Shown: positions 25,906-35,890 of the stretch, piece after piece
Layout of the letters: every line of letters begins with the position of its first letter
Position numbering within the stretch: the first letter of the stretch is position 1
Assembly (NCBI RefSeq): GCF_964642095.1
Contig: NZ_OZ209244.1
Coordinates: forward strand, 2,418,001 to 2,482,000
Length of the DNA: 64,000 bases
DNA from: Fretibacterium fastidiosum
GTDB lineage: Bacteria > Synergistota > Synergistia > Synergistales > Aminobacteriaceae
Reading direction: 5' to 3'
The notes under the pieces: model-generated
Database searches by the model: none
What the model was told of the DNA's origin: nothing
Seen by the model: only the letters and a program-made list of their open reading frames with translations
Position numbers and translations under genes: made by a program

Positions 25906-26841
25906 CTACTCCCCGACCGCGACCCGCTTTTCCTCCTTCTCCTTGATGACCTTCACGACGCACTCCACCAGCTGATTGATCTCGGGCTTCGTGACCTGAT
26001 AGTTCGCGCCGACGCTCGCGGCCTTGTTCTTGATGTCGTTCGCCATGATCGAGGAGAAGACGACGACGGGGATGTTCTTCGTCTCCAGGTTCTCCTTGAT
26101 GCGGCGGGTCAGCGTGAGCCCGTCCAGCCGGGGCATCTCCACGTCCGTGATCAGGAGATCGCAGTCCTCCCTGTCCTTGACGATGGCGTCGTAGGCCACC
26201 TTTCCGTCCGGACAGATCTTCAGGTTCGTGAAGCCGCTGGCGGTGAGGGCGTCTTCGACCTGCTTGCGGATCAGGGGAGAGTCCTCCGCGACGATGATGC
26301 GATAGTCCGCCGGGTGTCCGACGTCCTCCAGCATGGCCCGGGTCTTCGCCGAGTCCGCCGCGTTGTGCTGGATCACGAGCTGAGGGCTGATCGTCTGGAC
26401 GATGGCCTCGTAGTCGAGGAGCAGGACGTTGCGGCTATCCCGTTTGATGACGTAGAGGATCCAGTCCCCAAGGTACTTGCCCGTCATGGTGGAGTCGAGG
26501 TCCTCGGACTTGATGCGGTAGATCCTCTCCACGGCATCGACGACGAAGCCCAGCTTGACCTCGTTGAACTCGGCAATGATGACCTTGCTCTGCTCTATGG
26601 CGGTCACCGGCTGAATTCCAAGGAAGACGCGAAGGTCCACCATCGGCAGGACCTCCCCCCGCACCGAGGTGATCCCAATCAGGGCCGCCGGCGCGTCGGG
26701 GATCGCACGGCATCCGGGCCATCGCAGGATTTCTCTCGTCTTATCGACGTTGATCGCAAAGGACTGGTCCCCCAGCACAAAGACGACAAGCTGCCATTCG
26801 TTGGTGCCGACCTCAGTTGTAACCTTCTTAACTTCCTGCAT
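25906..26841 (-). CDS. cheV: Chemotaxis coupling protein CheV (CheW-REC)
   Basis: 311 residues. An N-terminal CheW domain (about 15-155: LVVFVLGDQSFAINVDKTREIL, GEVLPMVDLRVFL) is followed by a receiver domain (about 178-300) with the acidic pocket, the phospho-acceptor Asp in DLLITDVEMPRLDG, and KPEIN. CheV links receptors to the CheA kinase and is adjusted by phosphorylation. GAGGGG precedes the ATG. No other chemotaxis genes are in the window. Confidence 0.93.
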   Translation of the reverse strand: MQEVKKVTTEVGTNEWQLVVFVLGDQSFAINVDKTREILRWPGCRAIPDAPAALIGITSVRGEVLPMVDLRVFLGIQPVTAIEQSKVIIAEFNEVKLGFVVDAVERIYRIKSEDLDSTMTGKYLGDWILYVIKRDSRNVLLLDYEAIVQTISPQLVIQHNAADSAKTRAMLEDVGHPADYRIIVAEDSPLIRKQVEDALTASGFTNLKICPDGKVAYDAIVKDREDCDLLITDVEMPRLDGLTLTRRIKENLETKNIPVVVFSSIMANDIKNKAASVGANYQVTKPEINQLVECVVKVIKEKEEKRVAVGE

Positions 26842-27027
26842 TCAGACCCCTCGTTTCCTGAACGACAAATGCCCCTTCGCCATCTGCGAGGGCACTCGGA
26901 CGTGAACGTCTAGTCAAAGCTTATCTTACCACTACATCGCCCAAACCGCCAAATGGATTGCCAGAAAATCACGCCTCGGCGCATCGTCATCGTTTCGAGG
27001 GGGGGGGTATCCGCTAAAGCCCCTCGG

Positions 27028-28026
27028 TCAGCCCAGGGTCTCCAGAACCCGCATCCAGTTTTCGCCCAGGATACCCCTCGCGGCCCCCGCCGGGAACTCC
27101 CGGCGCAGCGCCTCGACGAAGGGGACGACATGCCGGTACGTCGGAAAGACGCTGTGGGTTCGACAGTCCTCCGGCTTGCTGAACTCACAGAGGTCCAGCC
27201 CAAGTCCCAGGTGCTCCTCTCCCACGAGGTCAACGACGTGGTGTGCGTGTTTCAGAAGGCCGAGCCACCTGGGCTCGTCCGGGGGAAAGTCGTCCTGCCG
27301 CACGAAGGACGTCGAGTTGTTGAGCCCCATGACGCCGCCGCGCGCCGCCAGCCTGCGGATCTGGTCGTCCGTCAGGTTCCGCGCGACGGGGCAGACGGAC
27401 CGGCTGTTGGAGTGGGAGGCGATGACGGGCCCACCAAAGAAGCGGAACACGTCCTCAAAGCCGACGTCGTTCAGATGGCTGACGTCCACGATCATCCCGA
27501 GGCGCTCCGCCTCTTTCAGGAGGGCGACGCCGAAGGCGGTGAGGCCGCCGGTCTGCCCTTCCTCCAGGGGGTGAAAATGACAGCCGTCCGCCGCGAAGTT
27601 GCGCCGGCTCCAGGTGAGCCCGATGAGGCGAACGCCGAGCTCGTAGAAGACGGACAAGAGCTGCAGGCTGGCCCCCAGGGGATCGACCCCCTCGAAGGAG
27701 AGGAAGAGGGCGATCCCTCCTCCCTCCACGACGCGCCGGGCCTCCGCGGCGGTGCGGCAGAGGGCGAACTTCCCCGGAGATTCCCGCATCTCCGCGTGCA
27801 GGTTGCCGATCTGCTCCAGCGCCACGCGCAGGGCCATCTCCGGGATGTACTCGCTCGAGACGAAGAGCGAACAGACGAGGACGTTCACGCCCGCAGCGCG
27901 GAGGTCGTCCAGGTAGAACCTCTCGATGACCTTCGTCTCCCCCTGGCGGCGCAGGCGGGCCACGTCCATCAAAAGGTCGTAATGCGCGTCAACGATCAAA
28001 GAACTCGAAAAAGAACTCAAATCCAC
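27028..28026 (-). CDS. Membrane dipeptidase, M19 family
   Basis: 332 residues of renal-dipeptidase type. Metal ligands are visible: the DAHYDLLMD motif (HxD), Glu in FLSFEGVDPLG, His in VDVSHLN and His in IASHSNSR, then LGLGLDL near the C-terminus. It cleaves dipeptides, including D-amino-acid ones. No signal peptide is present, so it acts in the cytoplasm. It adds to the peptide-degrading theme of the window. The annotated GTG start has GGAGG only 4 nt upstream; a TTG two codons later is spaced better. Confidence 0.92.
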   Translation of the reverse strand: MDLSSFSSSLIVDAHYDLLMDVARLRRQGETKVIERFYLDDLRAAGVNVLVCSLFVSSEYIPEMALRVALEQIGNLHAEMRESPGKFALCRTAAEARRVVEGGGIALFLSFEGVDPLGASLQLLSVFYELGVRLIGLTWSRRNFAADGCHFHPLEEGQTGGLTAFGVALLKEAERLGMIVDVSHLNDVGFEDVFRFFGGPVIASHSNSRSVCPVARNLTDDQIRRLAARGGVMGLNNSTSFVRQDDFPPDEPRWLGLLKHAHHVVDLVGEEHLGLGLDLCEFSKPEDCRTHSVFPTYRHVVPFVEALRREFPAGAARGILGENWMRVLETLG

Positions 28027-28084
28027 AACCCCTCCGCATCAAAGCGTCAAAAATCGCGTCTTAAAAATCACGAATAGAACGTTA

Positions 28085-28603
28085 TCACGGCGTCACGTCC
28101 AGAGCGGCGATGACCGCTCTGCCCCGCAGGACCCGCACCGTCGCCCGGTAGTTTTTTCCGTCCCGGGCCGCGCGCTCCAGAGCCTGTCCCGTGCCCTCCG
28201 GGACGTAGAAACGCCTCAACCCCTCCCCAAGGTCGACGTGCATCGTACTCCTGGCCTTTCTGAAGTCGATCCGTCCCCGCAGGTACACCCCGTCCTCGGG
28301 CTCCGTCAGGGTCACCAGGGAGGGGCCCCACAGGCCCGACGGCTCCGGAGCAAGCGTTACGAAACACTCCCTGCCGAAAGCCGACAGCTCGAAAGCCGGT
28401 CGAAAGGCGGCGTCGGGCACCGACGCGGCATCCATCTCAAGCGCAACGTAATCGCCCCGAAAGGGGTCACGTGGGTCAATGGGGCGGGCGGCAAGGCAGA
28501 TTTCACGCCCCCAGGTCAGGACGCAGATCGGCTCAAGGGGCAGCCACAACAGAACGCAAAGCGGCAGGAGCGCCGCGGCGAGATAGCGAAGGGAGCTCCT
28601 CAT
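28085..28603 (-). CDS. GDYXXLXY-type membrane protein
   Basis: 172 residues. One N-terminal membrane helix (LAAALLPLCVLLWLPLEP) precedes an extracytoplasmic domain carrying the signature region DPRDPFRGDYVALEM, which defines the GDYXXLXY family. Known members sit with DUF2157/DUF4401 membrane proteins, exactly as here; the role is unknown. Its ATG overlaps the stop of the upstream DUF2157 gene by 4 nt. Confidence 0.82.
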   Translation of the reverse strand: MRSSLRYLAAALLPLCVLLWLPLEPICVLTWGREICLAARPIDPRDPFRGDYVALEMDAASVPDAAFRPAFELSAFGRECFVTLAPEPSGLWGPSLVTLTEPEDGVYLRGRIDFRKARSTMHVDLGEGLRRFYVPEGTGQALERAARDGKNYRATVRVLRGRAVIAALDVTP

Positions 28604-29781
28604 GCCTCGCCGTCACCGCCTTTCTTCTCAGGGTTGTCCTCCCCACGCTTCAGGCGCTGCTCCAAGAGGAAGCCCAGGGCGAGGAGGGCCGAGCCGGCGA
28701 TGGAGAAGCCCCAGGCCTTGGACGTGAACCTCAGGAAGTTGTCAAAGAAGTAGCGGGCGATCAGCAGCAGAAGAAAGAAGACGCTGATGCCGCGCCTTCG
28801 CCCCAGGTGCAGCAGCATCAGGACCGCCACCACGGCCGCATCCACAAGGGCAAGGACAGCCGCAAACTGCGCCTGGCCCGTCCAGGCCCACAGGTCGGAC
28901 CAGGTCAGCAGGAGCCCGAAGGCCCCCGCCGTCAGGAGGCCGAGGTCTGCCAGGTCACTCCGCAGGGGCCGGTCCTCTCTGCGCGGCGCCAGCAGGGACA
29001 GCGCGAGCCCCACAAGAGCCAGGGCCAGCAGGGCGATCTCGTCGTCGAAGCCCTCTTGAAACCTCTCCCCAAGCAGCAGGAGCGACAGCAGGGCGTTGAG
29101 GCGAAAGACGGTTCGCCCGCCGCACAGGCGCCACAGCCCCCACAGGGCCGCCAGGATGAGGAGTTCGTCCGGATTCCTCAGGAAGGGCTCAAGGCAGTCC
29201 CAAAGCGGAGTGCTCCCCCAGGTGACGACGTTCCACACCCGTCCGGGGTGAAATAAGGGGTTAAACAGGAGGTAGAGGGCCGTGAGCCCCTGCAGCAGGA
29301 CGGCCTGCCAGCGGTCGCGAAAGAGGCCTGCGGTCGGGATCAGGCCCACAATCCACCACCCTACGGCGGAGCGCCACTCCCCGCCCTGATGGAACATTTG
29401 CCCCATCAGGAAGATGCCGCCGCCATAGATGAAGCTCCCGACGAGCAGAAACGCGCGGGAGGTGCGGGGGAACCTCTCCCGGCACCCCCAGGAGGCGACG
29501 AGGGACGCCGCATAGCCGGCAAGGATCAGAAACGTGCGCAGAAGGCGGGACATGTCGAGCCAGTTCGCCGCGACGAAGCTGAGTACCCCCAACCCCACCA
29601 GCGTTCCGCCAAGCCCCAGCAGCGCGTTCTGAAGCCTGCCCCGCCTCGCGGAGTACAGGCCGCGGATGCCGTCCGCCTGCTCCGCGCTGATCAGGCCAAG
29701 CTCACGCCAGACCTCCGCCTCGCGCAGCAGGAAGCTCATGTTGCCCCTGCTGACGAGGCGCTTCTCATCTCCTGACGTCAT
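28600..29781 (-). CDS. DUF2157 polytopic membrane protein
   Basis: 393 residues. The N-terminal motif REAEVWRELGLISAEQADGI matches the DUF2157 domain, followed by about 11 membrane helices and a charged C-terminus (EQRLKRGEDNPEKKGG). The family is of unknown function and is usually paired with GDYXXLXY proteins. It begins 1 nt after the metG stop and overlaps the next gene, so it belongs to the metG transcript. Confidence 0.82.
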   Translation of the reverse strand: MTSGDEKRLVSRGNMSFLLREAEVWRELGLISAEQADGIRGLYSARRGRLQNALLGLGGTLVGLGVLSFVAANWLDMSRLLRTFLILAGYAASLVASWGCRERFPRTSRAFLLVGSFIYGGGIFLMGQMFHQGGEWRSAVGWWIVGLIPTAGLFRDRWQAVLLQGLTALYLLFNPLFHPGRVWNVVTWGSTPLWDCLEPFLRNPDELLILAALWGLWRLCGGRTVFRLNALLSLLLLGERFQEGFDDEIALLALALVGLALSLLAPRREDRPLRSDLADLGLLTAGAFGLLLTWSDLWAWTGQAQFAAVLALVDAAVVAVLMLLHLGRRRGISVFFLLLLIARYFFDNFLRFTSKAWGFSIAGSALLALGFLLEQRLKRGEDNPEKKGGDGEA

Positions 29782-29782
29782 C

Positions 29783-31735
29783 TCAGCTTACGAGGCTTCC
29801 CAGCGGGATGTCCCCCTCCGGGGCCACGAGGGTCAGGGCCTCGCTCTCCCCGCCCACCTTGACGCTGGCAGCCAGGATCATCCCGTTGCTATCGATCCCG
29901 CAGAGCTTTGCCGGCTTCAAATTCGTCACCAGGATAACGCGCTTTCCAACGAGCTCCTCCGGCGTGAAGAACGCCTTGATCCCGGAGCAGACGGTGCGCC
30001 TCTCGTAGCCTAGGTCCACCTCCAGCTTGTAAAGCTTTCGGGACTTCGGTATCTCCTCCGCCTTGACCACCTGCGCCACGCGCATCTCAACCCTTCTGAA
30101 GTCGTCGATCGAGATCTCGTCCCTGCGCTCCTCCGCCATGGCTTTGTCCTCCTTCGCCGTCACGGCCTTCTCGCCGTGGGCCTTCTTCCACTCCCTGACG
30201 TCGATGCGCGGGAAGAGCACCTCCGCCCTCCCCACGCGCGTCCCCGCCGCGGCGCCCCACCGGAAGTCGTCGTAGAGACACTTCAAGGGATCGCCCTCGA
30301 GGCCGAGCTGCCCCCATATCCTCTGGGCGGTCTCCGGCATGAAGGGGGCGACCATCAGGGCCGAGAGCCGCAGTGCCTCATAGAGGTTCAGCAGCACGGA
30401 ATCCAGCGCGTCGCCGCTCCCCTCCTTCGCCAGCCTCCAGGGCATGGTCTCGTCGATGAACTTGTTGGCCCGGCCGATGAAGGACCATATCCGCTTCAGG
30501 GCCTCGTCAAAGCTGAAGTCCTCCATGGCCTCATCCGTTCCTTCAAGCGCCGCCTGGGCCTGGCACTGCAGATCGCGCGCCTCAGGCATCTCCCGAAGGG
30601 ATTCCGCGGGGACCGTCCCCTCGCGGTAGTCCTGGATCATCTTGAGCGTCCGGTTCAGCAGGTTCCCCAGGTCATTGGCCAGGTCGCTGTTGATGCGCCC
30701 CACGAGCGCCGCCTCGGAGAAGTCCCCGTCGTGCCCGAAGGGGATCTCGCGCAGCAGGAAGTAGCGGAACGGGTCCAGTCCATACTCCTCCACCACCCTG
30801 CAGGGGTCCACCACATTCCCCCTGGACTTGCTCATCTTCTCCCCGTCCACGGTCCACCAGCCGTGGGCGACGATGGAGACGGGCAGCGGCAGCCCCAGCG
30901 CCAGGAGCATCAGGGGCCATATCACGCAGTGAAACCGGATGATGTCCTTCCCCACCACGTGCCGGACGTGGGGCCAGTAGCGGTCGAACGTCGACCGGTC
31001 GTCCAGGTAGCCGATGGCCGAGGCGTAGTTGATCAGGGCGTCAAACCAGACGTAGATCACGTGCTTCTCGTCGCCCGGCACGGGAATGCCCCACTTCAGC
31101 GTCGTCCGCGACACGGACTGATCCCGAACCTCCCCTTTGAGGAAGCTCATGATCTCGTTGTAGCGGATGCGTGGCATCACGCCCTTCAGGTGCTTCTCGT
31201 AGTGCTCGATCAGCTGCGGGACGTACCGCGACCCACGGAAGAAGTAGCTCTCCTCCTTCATCACCGTCAGGGGGCGTCCACAGTCCGGGCAGGTGCCGCC
31301 GGGCCCCATGCTGGACTCCGGGACGTAAGCCTCGCAGGGGACGCAGTACTTCCCCTCGTACTCCCCCTTGTAGATGTCCCCCTGATCCATGAGCCGCTTG
31401 AACATGTCCTGAACGACGCGGACGTGGCGGGGCTCCGTCGTTCGGATGAAGTCGTCGTTGCTGACGTTCAGGACGCGCCACAGCTCCTTGAAGTTGAGGT
31501 GTATCCGGTCCACGAGGTCCTGCGGCGCAACGCCCCGCTTCTCCGCCGCGGCCTGAACCTTCTGTCCGTGCTCGTCCGTTCCGGTGAGGAAGCGCACGTC
31601 GCAGCCCTTCATGCGCTTGTAGCGGCTCATGGCGTCGCAGGCGATCGTCGTGTAGGCGTGCCCGATGTGAGGGACGTCGTTGACGTAGTAGATGGGGGTC
31701 GTAATGTAAAAAATCCGTTCGTCCATTCCGTCCAT
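29783..31735 (-). CDS. metG: Methionyl-tRNA synthetase
   Basis: 650 residues. The class I signatures HIGH (23-26) and KMSKS are present, as is a zinc knuckle region (CVPCEAYVPES, CPDCGRP). The C-terminal 110 residues form a Trbp111-like OB-fold tRNA-binding domain (EMRVAQVVKAEEIPKSRKLY). It charges tRNA-Met. I chose the ATG at 31735 because GGAGG lies 7 nt before it; an in-frame ATG six codons upstream overlaps that site. Confidence 0.97.
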   Translation of the reverse strand: MDGMDERIFYITTPIYYVNDVPHIGHAYTTIACDAMSRYKRMKGCDVRFLTGTDEHGQKVQAAAEKRGVAPQDLVDRIHLNFKELWRVLNVSNDDFIRTTEPRHVRVVQDMFKRLMDQGDIYKGEYEGKYCVPCEAYVPESSMGPGGTCPDCGRPLTVMKEESYFFRGSRYVPQLIEHYEKHLKGVMPRIRYNEIMSFLKGEVRDQSVSRTTLKWGIPVPGDEKHVIYVWFDALINYASAIGYLDDRSTFDRYWPHVRHVVGKDIIRFHCVIWPLMLLALGLPLPVSIVAHGWWTVDGEKMSKSRGNVVDPCRVVEEYGLDPFRYFLLREIPFGHDGDFSEAALVGRINSDLANDLGNLLNRTLKMIQDYREGTVPAESLREMPEARDLQCQAQAALEGTDEAMEDFSFDEALKRIWSFIGRANKFIDETMPWRLAKEGSGDALDSVLLNLYEALRLSALMVAPFMPETAQRIWGQLGLEGDPLKCLYDDFRWGAAAGTRVGRAEVLFPRIDVREWKKAHGEKAVTAKEDKAMAEERRDEISIDDFRRVEMRVAQVVKAEEIPKSRKLYKLEVDLGYERRTVCSGIKAFFTPEELVGKRVILVTNLKPAKLCGIDSNGMILAASVKVGGESEALTLVAPEGDIPLGSLVS

Positions 31736-31769
31736 AAAAAGACCTCCGTACATTGATTCTGAAGATACG

Positions 31770-32324
31770 TTAGTGAAAGGTCACCCAGGCCCGCCGATCC
31801 AGCTCCACGACGGCTGCCTGAGGGGACAGCCTCTTGAGGTTGAAGCACGTCAGGGCGTCGTTGACCTCGTCGATGTCAAAGACGCCCTGTTCCAGACAGT
31901 AGAGGAGCACGATATCGCTGACCTCGCACTTCGAGAACTCGTAGCCCGCAGCCAGAAAGAGGTCCTTCGCCTGCTCCGGCGTCAGCGCGAGCTTCAGGGC
32001 GAGCACGGACAGGAGCTCCCGGCTTGGAAGCGACGGGCTCCTGCGGCGCAGGGCGTGGACGTCCTCCGCGAGGCAACCGAGCTTCTCCGCCAGCTCCACC
32101 TCGGAGACGTCTCCCTCGTCCAGGAGCTTCGCGATGGCGGCGGCGAAGTTGCCCGCCAGATCGCGGTCGGCTGACCTCCCCGAAATGGCCTCGTTCGGGG
32201 AAAAACCTGCCGCGTCCCCCTCGCCTCCGGGCGCCGAGGCCCGCCTGAGCAGCTCCTGCTCCGTTAGCTTCACGCCCTCCTGAATCCGCCTGGCGAGGTC
32301 CATCAGAAAATCCGAGGATAACAT
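31770..32324 (-). CDS. HTH-like regulator-type protein
   Basis: 184 residues, soluble and helical. Two parts are visible: an N-terminal region with KLTEQELLRR and a low-complexity linker, and a C-terminal part with LAEKLGCLAEDVHALRRR followed by ALTPEQAKDLFLAAGYEFS and EQGVFDIDEVNDALTCFNL. The last segment resembles the tail of XRE-like proteins in Firmicutes-type genomes. DNA binding is possible but not shown. It is encoded 34 nt upstream of metG on the same strand. Confidence 0.6.
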   Translation of the reverse strand: MLSSDFLMDLARRIQEGVKLTEQELLRRASAPGGEGDAAGFSPNEAISGRSADRDLAGNFAAAIAKLLDEGDVSEVELAEKLGCLAEDVHALRRRSPSLPSRELLSVLALKLALTPEQAKDLFLAAGYEFSKCEVSDIVLLYCLEQGVFDIDEVNDALTCFNLKRLSPQAAVVELDRRAWVTFH

Positions 32325-32359
32325 GACACGCCTCCAAACGTGAGTCCGCCGACAAAACA

Positions 32360-32381
32360 GCGGCCCCGGAAACGGGGCCGC
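32360..32381 (-). terminator. Terminator after the DHH phosphoesterase gene
   Basis: On the minus strand GCGGCCCCG pairs with CGGGGCCGC across a 4-nt loop, followed by TGTTTTGT. It separates the DHH gene from the HTH-like gene. Confidence 0.75.
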
Positions 32382-32429
32382 CTCTTTGGGAGAAAATCCG
32401 CCCTCGGGGCCCTGGCGTCCGGTTCCCGC

Positions 32430-33392
32430 CTAGCCTTCCTCCAGGCCGGTGATGTTCAGCATCTGCCAGTTCTGTTTGTTGATCTCGGTCAGGATGTCCT
32501 CAAGAACCGCGTCGGCCTCCCCGTAGGGCACCTGACAGGTGCCCACCCTGCGGTGCCCGCCGCCTCCATGCTTCAGCATCAGCTTGCCGACGTCCACCGT
32601 CGCCGTGCGGTTCAGGATGCTGTACCCCACCGAGAACACGCAGAACTCCTTGTTCTTCCCGTCGAAGACGCGAACGGAGACGTTCTGGTCCGGAAAGAGC
32701 GCGTAGATGACGTGACGGTTGCCCACGTAGGTCTCCTCCACGCCCCGCAGGTCCGTGACCACGGCGGTGTTCCGGGTCCACGAGTACTTTTTCATCATCT
32801 CGACGAAGAGGTCCTTGTGGGCGTCGTAGAGGCGAACGCGCTCCTGGAGGTCCTCCAGCTGCATGATCTCGTCCACCGACATCGTGCGCAGGTAGTCGAT
32901 CAGGCAGTCCATGAGCTGATAGTTCGAGATGCGGAAGTCCCGGTAGCGTCCCAGCCCCGTCCTTGGGTCCATGATGAAGGACAGGAGCACCATCCCCTGC
33001 GGGTTCAGCACCTCGTCGCGGGTGAAGTGCGCCGAGTCGCACTTGTCGGCCTCGACCACCATGTCCTTGAAGCGGACGAGGGCACCCCGACCGCCGCCGT
33101 AGTACTCGTAGATCACCCGCGCGCAGCTGGGCGCCGGCCAGGACGCCCCCGTGTACTTATACTGGTGCATCACTCCCCGCGAGTCCTCGCTCGTGTGGTG
33201 GTCAAACCACATGCCGCACCCGGGGGCATAGGGGATGTTGACCAGGATATCGTTGGAGTTCACCTCGATGACTCCATCCTGGATGTCCTTGGGGTGTACA
33301 AACTTTTTATCGTCGAAGAGATCCAGCTCCTTCAGGAGCACCGCGCACATCAACCCATCAAAGTCGGATCGTGTCAGAAGCCGCACATCCAT
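32430..33392 (-). CDS. DHH-family phosphoesterase (exopolyphosphatase-like)
   Basis: 320 residues. The N-terminal DHH domain shows TRSDFDGLMCAVLL and MWFDHHTSED, metal-binding motifs of the NrnA/exopolyphosphatase group. The C-terminal DHHA1 motif is GGGGHRRVGTC. Likely substrates are short oligonucleotides, cyclic dinucleotide products or polyphosphate; sequence alone does not decide. GGAGGTGA precedes the ATG at 33392. Confidence 0.85.
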   Translation of the reverse strand: MDVRLLTRSDFDGLMCAVLLKELDLFDDKKFVHPKDIQDGVIEVNSNDILVNIPYAPGCGMWFDHHTSEDSRGVMHQYKYTGASWPAPSCARVIYEYYGGGRGALVRFKDMVVEADKCDSAHFTRDEVLNPQGMVLLSFIMDPRTGLGRYRDFRISNYQLMDCLIDYLRTMSVDEIMQLEDLQERVRLYDAHKDLFVEMMKKYSWTRNTAVVTDLRGVEETYVGNRHVIYALFPDQNVSVRVFDGKNKEFCVFSVGYSILNRTATVDVGKLMLKHGGGGHRRVGTCQVPYGEADAVLEDILTEINKQNWQMLNITGLEEG

Positions 33393-33801
33393 TCACCTCC
33401 GCGTAATGGTCAATCGTCGACCGTCCGTCGTCCCGACGGCATCGGCCCTCTCAGTCCTCTGACTGACAAGCGGGGCAGTGAACAATTCATAACGCGGCTG
33501 CAGTGCACTCCCTGCGGCCCGACCTCTCCCCGACGATCCTCAGCAGTCAACGAACCTGTCCGCCCGCTTAATTGTAACTCAAAAACAAAGGAAGCGGAAG
33601 TGCTCAGCCTTCGCCCAAATCCACGGGAACGCAAAGCGCGGGCAAAGTAAAGGGCCAGGCAGAGGAAAAGTTTTAAAAAATGGGCTGTTCACCCCTCCGC
33701 TGCCTTCAAATACGGAAATATCTTCCCGTTCTCACAATAACCCCGTCAGCGTGGGCTCGCACCCACACCCCCTCTCGGCTATTGGCCCAGCGTTCTCCTG
33801 C
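33393..33801. other. Intergenic stretch between DHH gene and IS1380 transposase
   Basis: No credible gene, RNA or repeat is seen. It probably holds the 3' end of the insertion sequence and the DHH promoter. I could not find convincing terminal inverted repeats for the transposon, so its left boundary is undefined. Confidence 0.5.
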
Positions 33802-35289
33802 TCATTCCAGCGAGATAGCCAATTTCTCAAGCTTCCGGTACGCTCCCAGAAACCAACTCCCCACAACTCCCCCTTTCACCTGCAGCACCATGCGGCGCGC
33901 ATGGCGCACCATACGCCCTATGCTCGTGTAAAACAAAAATCGCAGCGTCCTGGGACGGTAACTCCTCAACGCTTCAGGCAGAAGCAGGCGCTTTAACAAA
34001 CTGTGCAGCGACAGAGACAGCACCGACACATTCCACCAGAACGCGTTCGACCCAAATCGGTGCGAGATGACGTGCCCGCCGCCCAGGTCCTCCTTCAGGA
34101 TACGGTGCACTTCCTCTGACTTGCCGCACCGCTCACGATACCAACGGATTACCGCTCCTCCCTCCCAATCCAACAGGTTCGTCACGATACCAAACACCTT
34201 GTATACGTGGCCGCCAAGCTCCGTCAGATGTAGCTTCTTCACCCTGGCTTTCTCAGACTCCAGGTCGTCGATCAGCTCTGGTATGAACAGCTGCCGTGAG
34301 TCCTGCAGCTCCTGAGACAGTCGAAGCTTCTTTCCCGATCCCTCCAACTCGAATGCCTCGCGAATGGCAAGAAAACGGTACGTCGGACCTTTCCTGCCGA
34401 GGCTCAAAGACTGTGGCGCATAGACGACCTCCGCCCATTCCTGGCCGTTGCCCAAAGGGCGCCAATCCTTCTCACAAACTGCCTCCACCGCCTCCCTGAA
34501 ATCCCTGTATACAGGACACGATATCGCAAACTCGATCACCCCGAAACGCGCATCCTGACCCTCCGCCAGATAGCGCAAAAGACGCGTCTGGTAACCCGCA
34601 CTGTCCGAACGGTACCTTACCTTCCTCACTCCCGCAGGAAGATGCGCCAGTACCCCCTGCAGCTGCTCCAGCTGTCCGTGCCCAGGCTTCACATTCCCGT
34701 CCCGGTATTCCGTCGCCACAGGCAGGTCGTACTCCGGACAGTACACGTTCAACGCCTCATAACTCCGTTTCCCCTGGTAGTTGTACAACGCCCCGCTCGT
34801 CTCCGTCTCGATGAACGTCGCGTCCTGGTCCAGCGTCAACTCCTCCTGCGCAGACGCCTCGAACGCGCACCTCAGAAGATGGCGGTGCACCTCCTCAAAT
34901 CCCCTCAGCGCCTCATTCGATGCCGGGACAAAGGAACGGCCATGACCCCGCTCCCGGTCCTCCGATTCGTTGTGAAAACAGCTGGCGTAGTCCCGGGCCG
35001 ACGTCGGAGATGGAAACGGCAGGGAGATTTTCTTCAGCCCCGCCTGCTCCTTCAAAAACTTCAGGTGTTCCACGGCTCTGCCGCCGCTGAGGTTCAGCAG
35101 GACCATCGACAGAAGCTGCTCGGAGTCCCGGTACCCTTTGTCCTTCCTGATTCCTATGAAAGTATCGATGATTTCGTCAAGATGGAGCCGATTCCAAAGT
35201 TCGATAACGGGGAAAAGACCGGCAAAAGGGGTGATGTCCTGCATCTTGTCCGTCGTCTTAACCTCGATTTTTAGTCGTTTGTATGGCAT
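33802..35289 (-). mobile_element. IS1380-family transposase, apparently intact
   Basis: 495 residues, a normal length for IS1380-type DDE transposases. Features include the N-terminal FAGLFPVIELWNRLHLDEIID and KGYRDSEQLLSMVLLNLSGG, a DDE-like Asp in LTLDQDATFIETE, YRSDSAGYQ, and the C-terminal IRWYRERCGKSEEVHRILKED region holding a candidate catalytic Glu. I chose the ATG at 35289, preceded by GAGGTG; a longer in-frame start at 35640 would run through a family 2 repeat. No frameshift is visible, so it may be active. Element ends were not resolved. Confidence 0.88.
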
Positions 35290-35431
35290 AATGGTCTTCG
35301 CACCTCGCAGGTGATGGCTTATTGTTTGGTGACTTAAGCTTAACACTGTTTTTACAAACAGTCCCTGCAAGGTGCTGTTTTTTTGCCCGCGGGTTGGGGC
35401 TTCGTTGTCCAACAAAGTCCGTATGTGGGTC

Positions 35432-35460
35432 AGTATGTGGCAGGCCCGACAAAAAGTCAA
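35432..35460 (-). promoter_or_regulatory. Sigma-70 promoter for the IS1380 transposase
   Basis: On the minus strand TTGACT (35455-35460) and CATACT (35432-35437) are separated by exactly 17 nt. Transcription would start near 35425, giving a leader of about 135 nt that contains an ACTGTTT/AAACAGT hairpin before the ATG. Confidence 0.6.
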
Positions 35461-35585
35461 GAAACTGCCCAACGCTTCCTCTCTTTGAGAGGGGCGCGGC
35501 GCACTCCGTACAGGACGTCCGTTCCAAACGACTTCCGCCGACGCAACCGTTGGATTTTCCCGTTGAAATAGCGTAAAATTAAAAA

Positions 35586-35768
35586 TAAGGAAGCGCTGAT
35601 TAATCTTAAAGAGTTGTTGAAAGCAATCAAGGTTCATCAAAAGTAAGGGTCTCCTTCAGCGCTTCCTTAAAGTCCCCACGCGCTTCGCGCGGCCTGATAA
35701 AGTTTCAGGTACTGAAGGGAGCTCATGCGGTTGACAGTTCTCAACGAACTTAATCAGGGTTTTCATAA
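35586..35768. repeat. Family 2 repeat, copy A (about 183 bp)
   Basis: It begins with TAAGGAAGCGCTGATTAA (35586-35603), contains an internal inverted motif TCAGCGCTTCCTTAA (35656-35670), and ends in ACTTAATCAGGGTTTTCATAA, an imperfect inverse of the terminus. Its reverse complement aligns with the element at 43501-43761, including the hairpin GCGCGAAGCGCGTGGGG. It lacks the 58-bp internal module of that copy. It lies between the transposase promoter and the exported TPR gene. The rest of 35769-35890 shows no gene. Confidence 0.75.
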
Positions 35769-35890
35769 ATCACGTCGCCACCTTCCCCCATCGGGAACGA
35801 AATATCCCGAACCCGCCACGGCGACCGGAGGCCGCTTTCCGGACCTTCCCCGCGGCTTACAGACCTTTTGACGTAAGGAGTAGATTCCTC

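Noticed and set aside
33640..35580. Terminal inverted repeats for the IS1380 element
   Set aside because: Short partial matches between the flanks were too weak to call ends.
35290..35640. N-terminal extension of the IS1380 transposase by 117 codons
   Set aside because: It would run through the transposase promoter and a family 2 repeat; the ATG at 35289 has a ribosome site and matches the family start.
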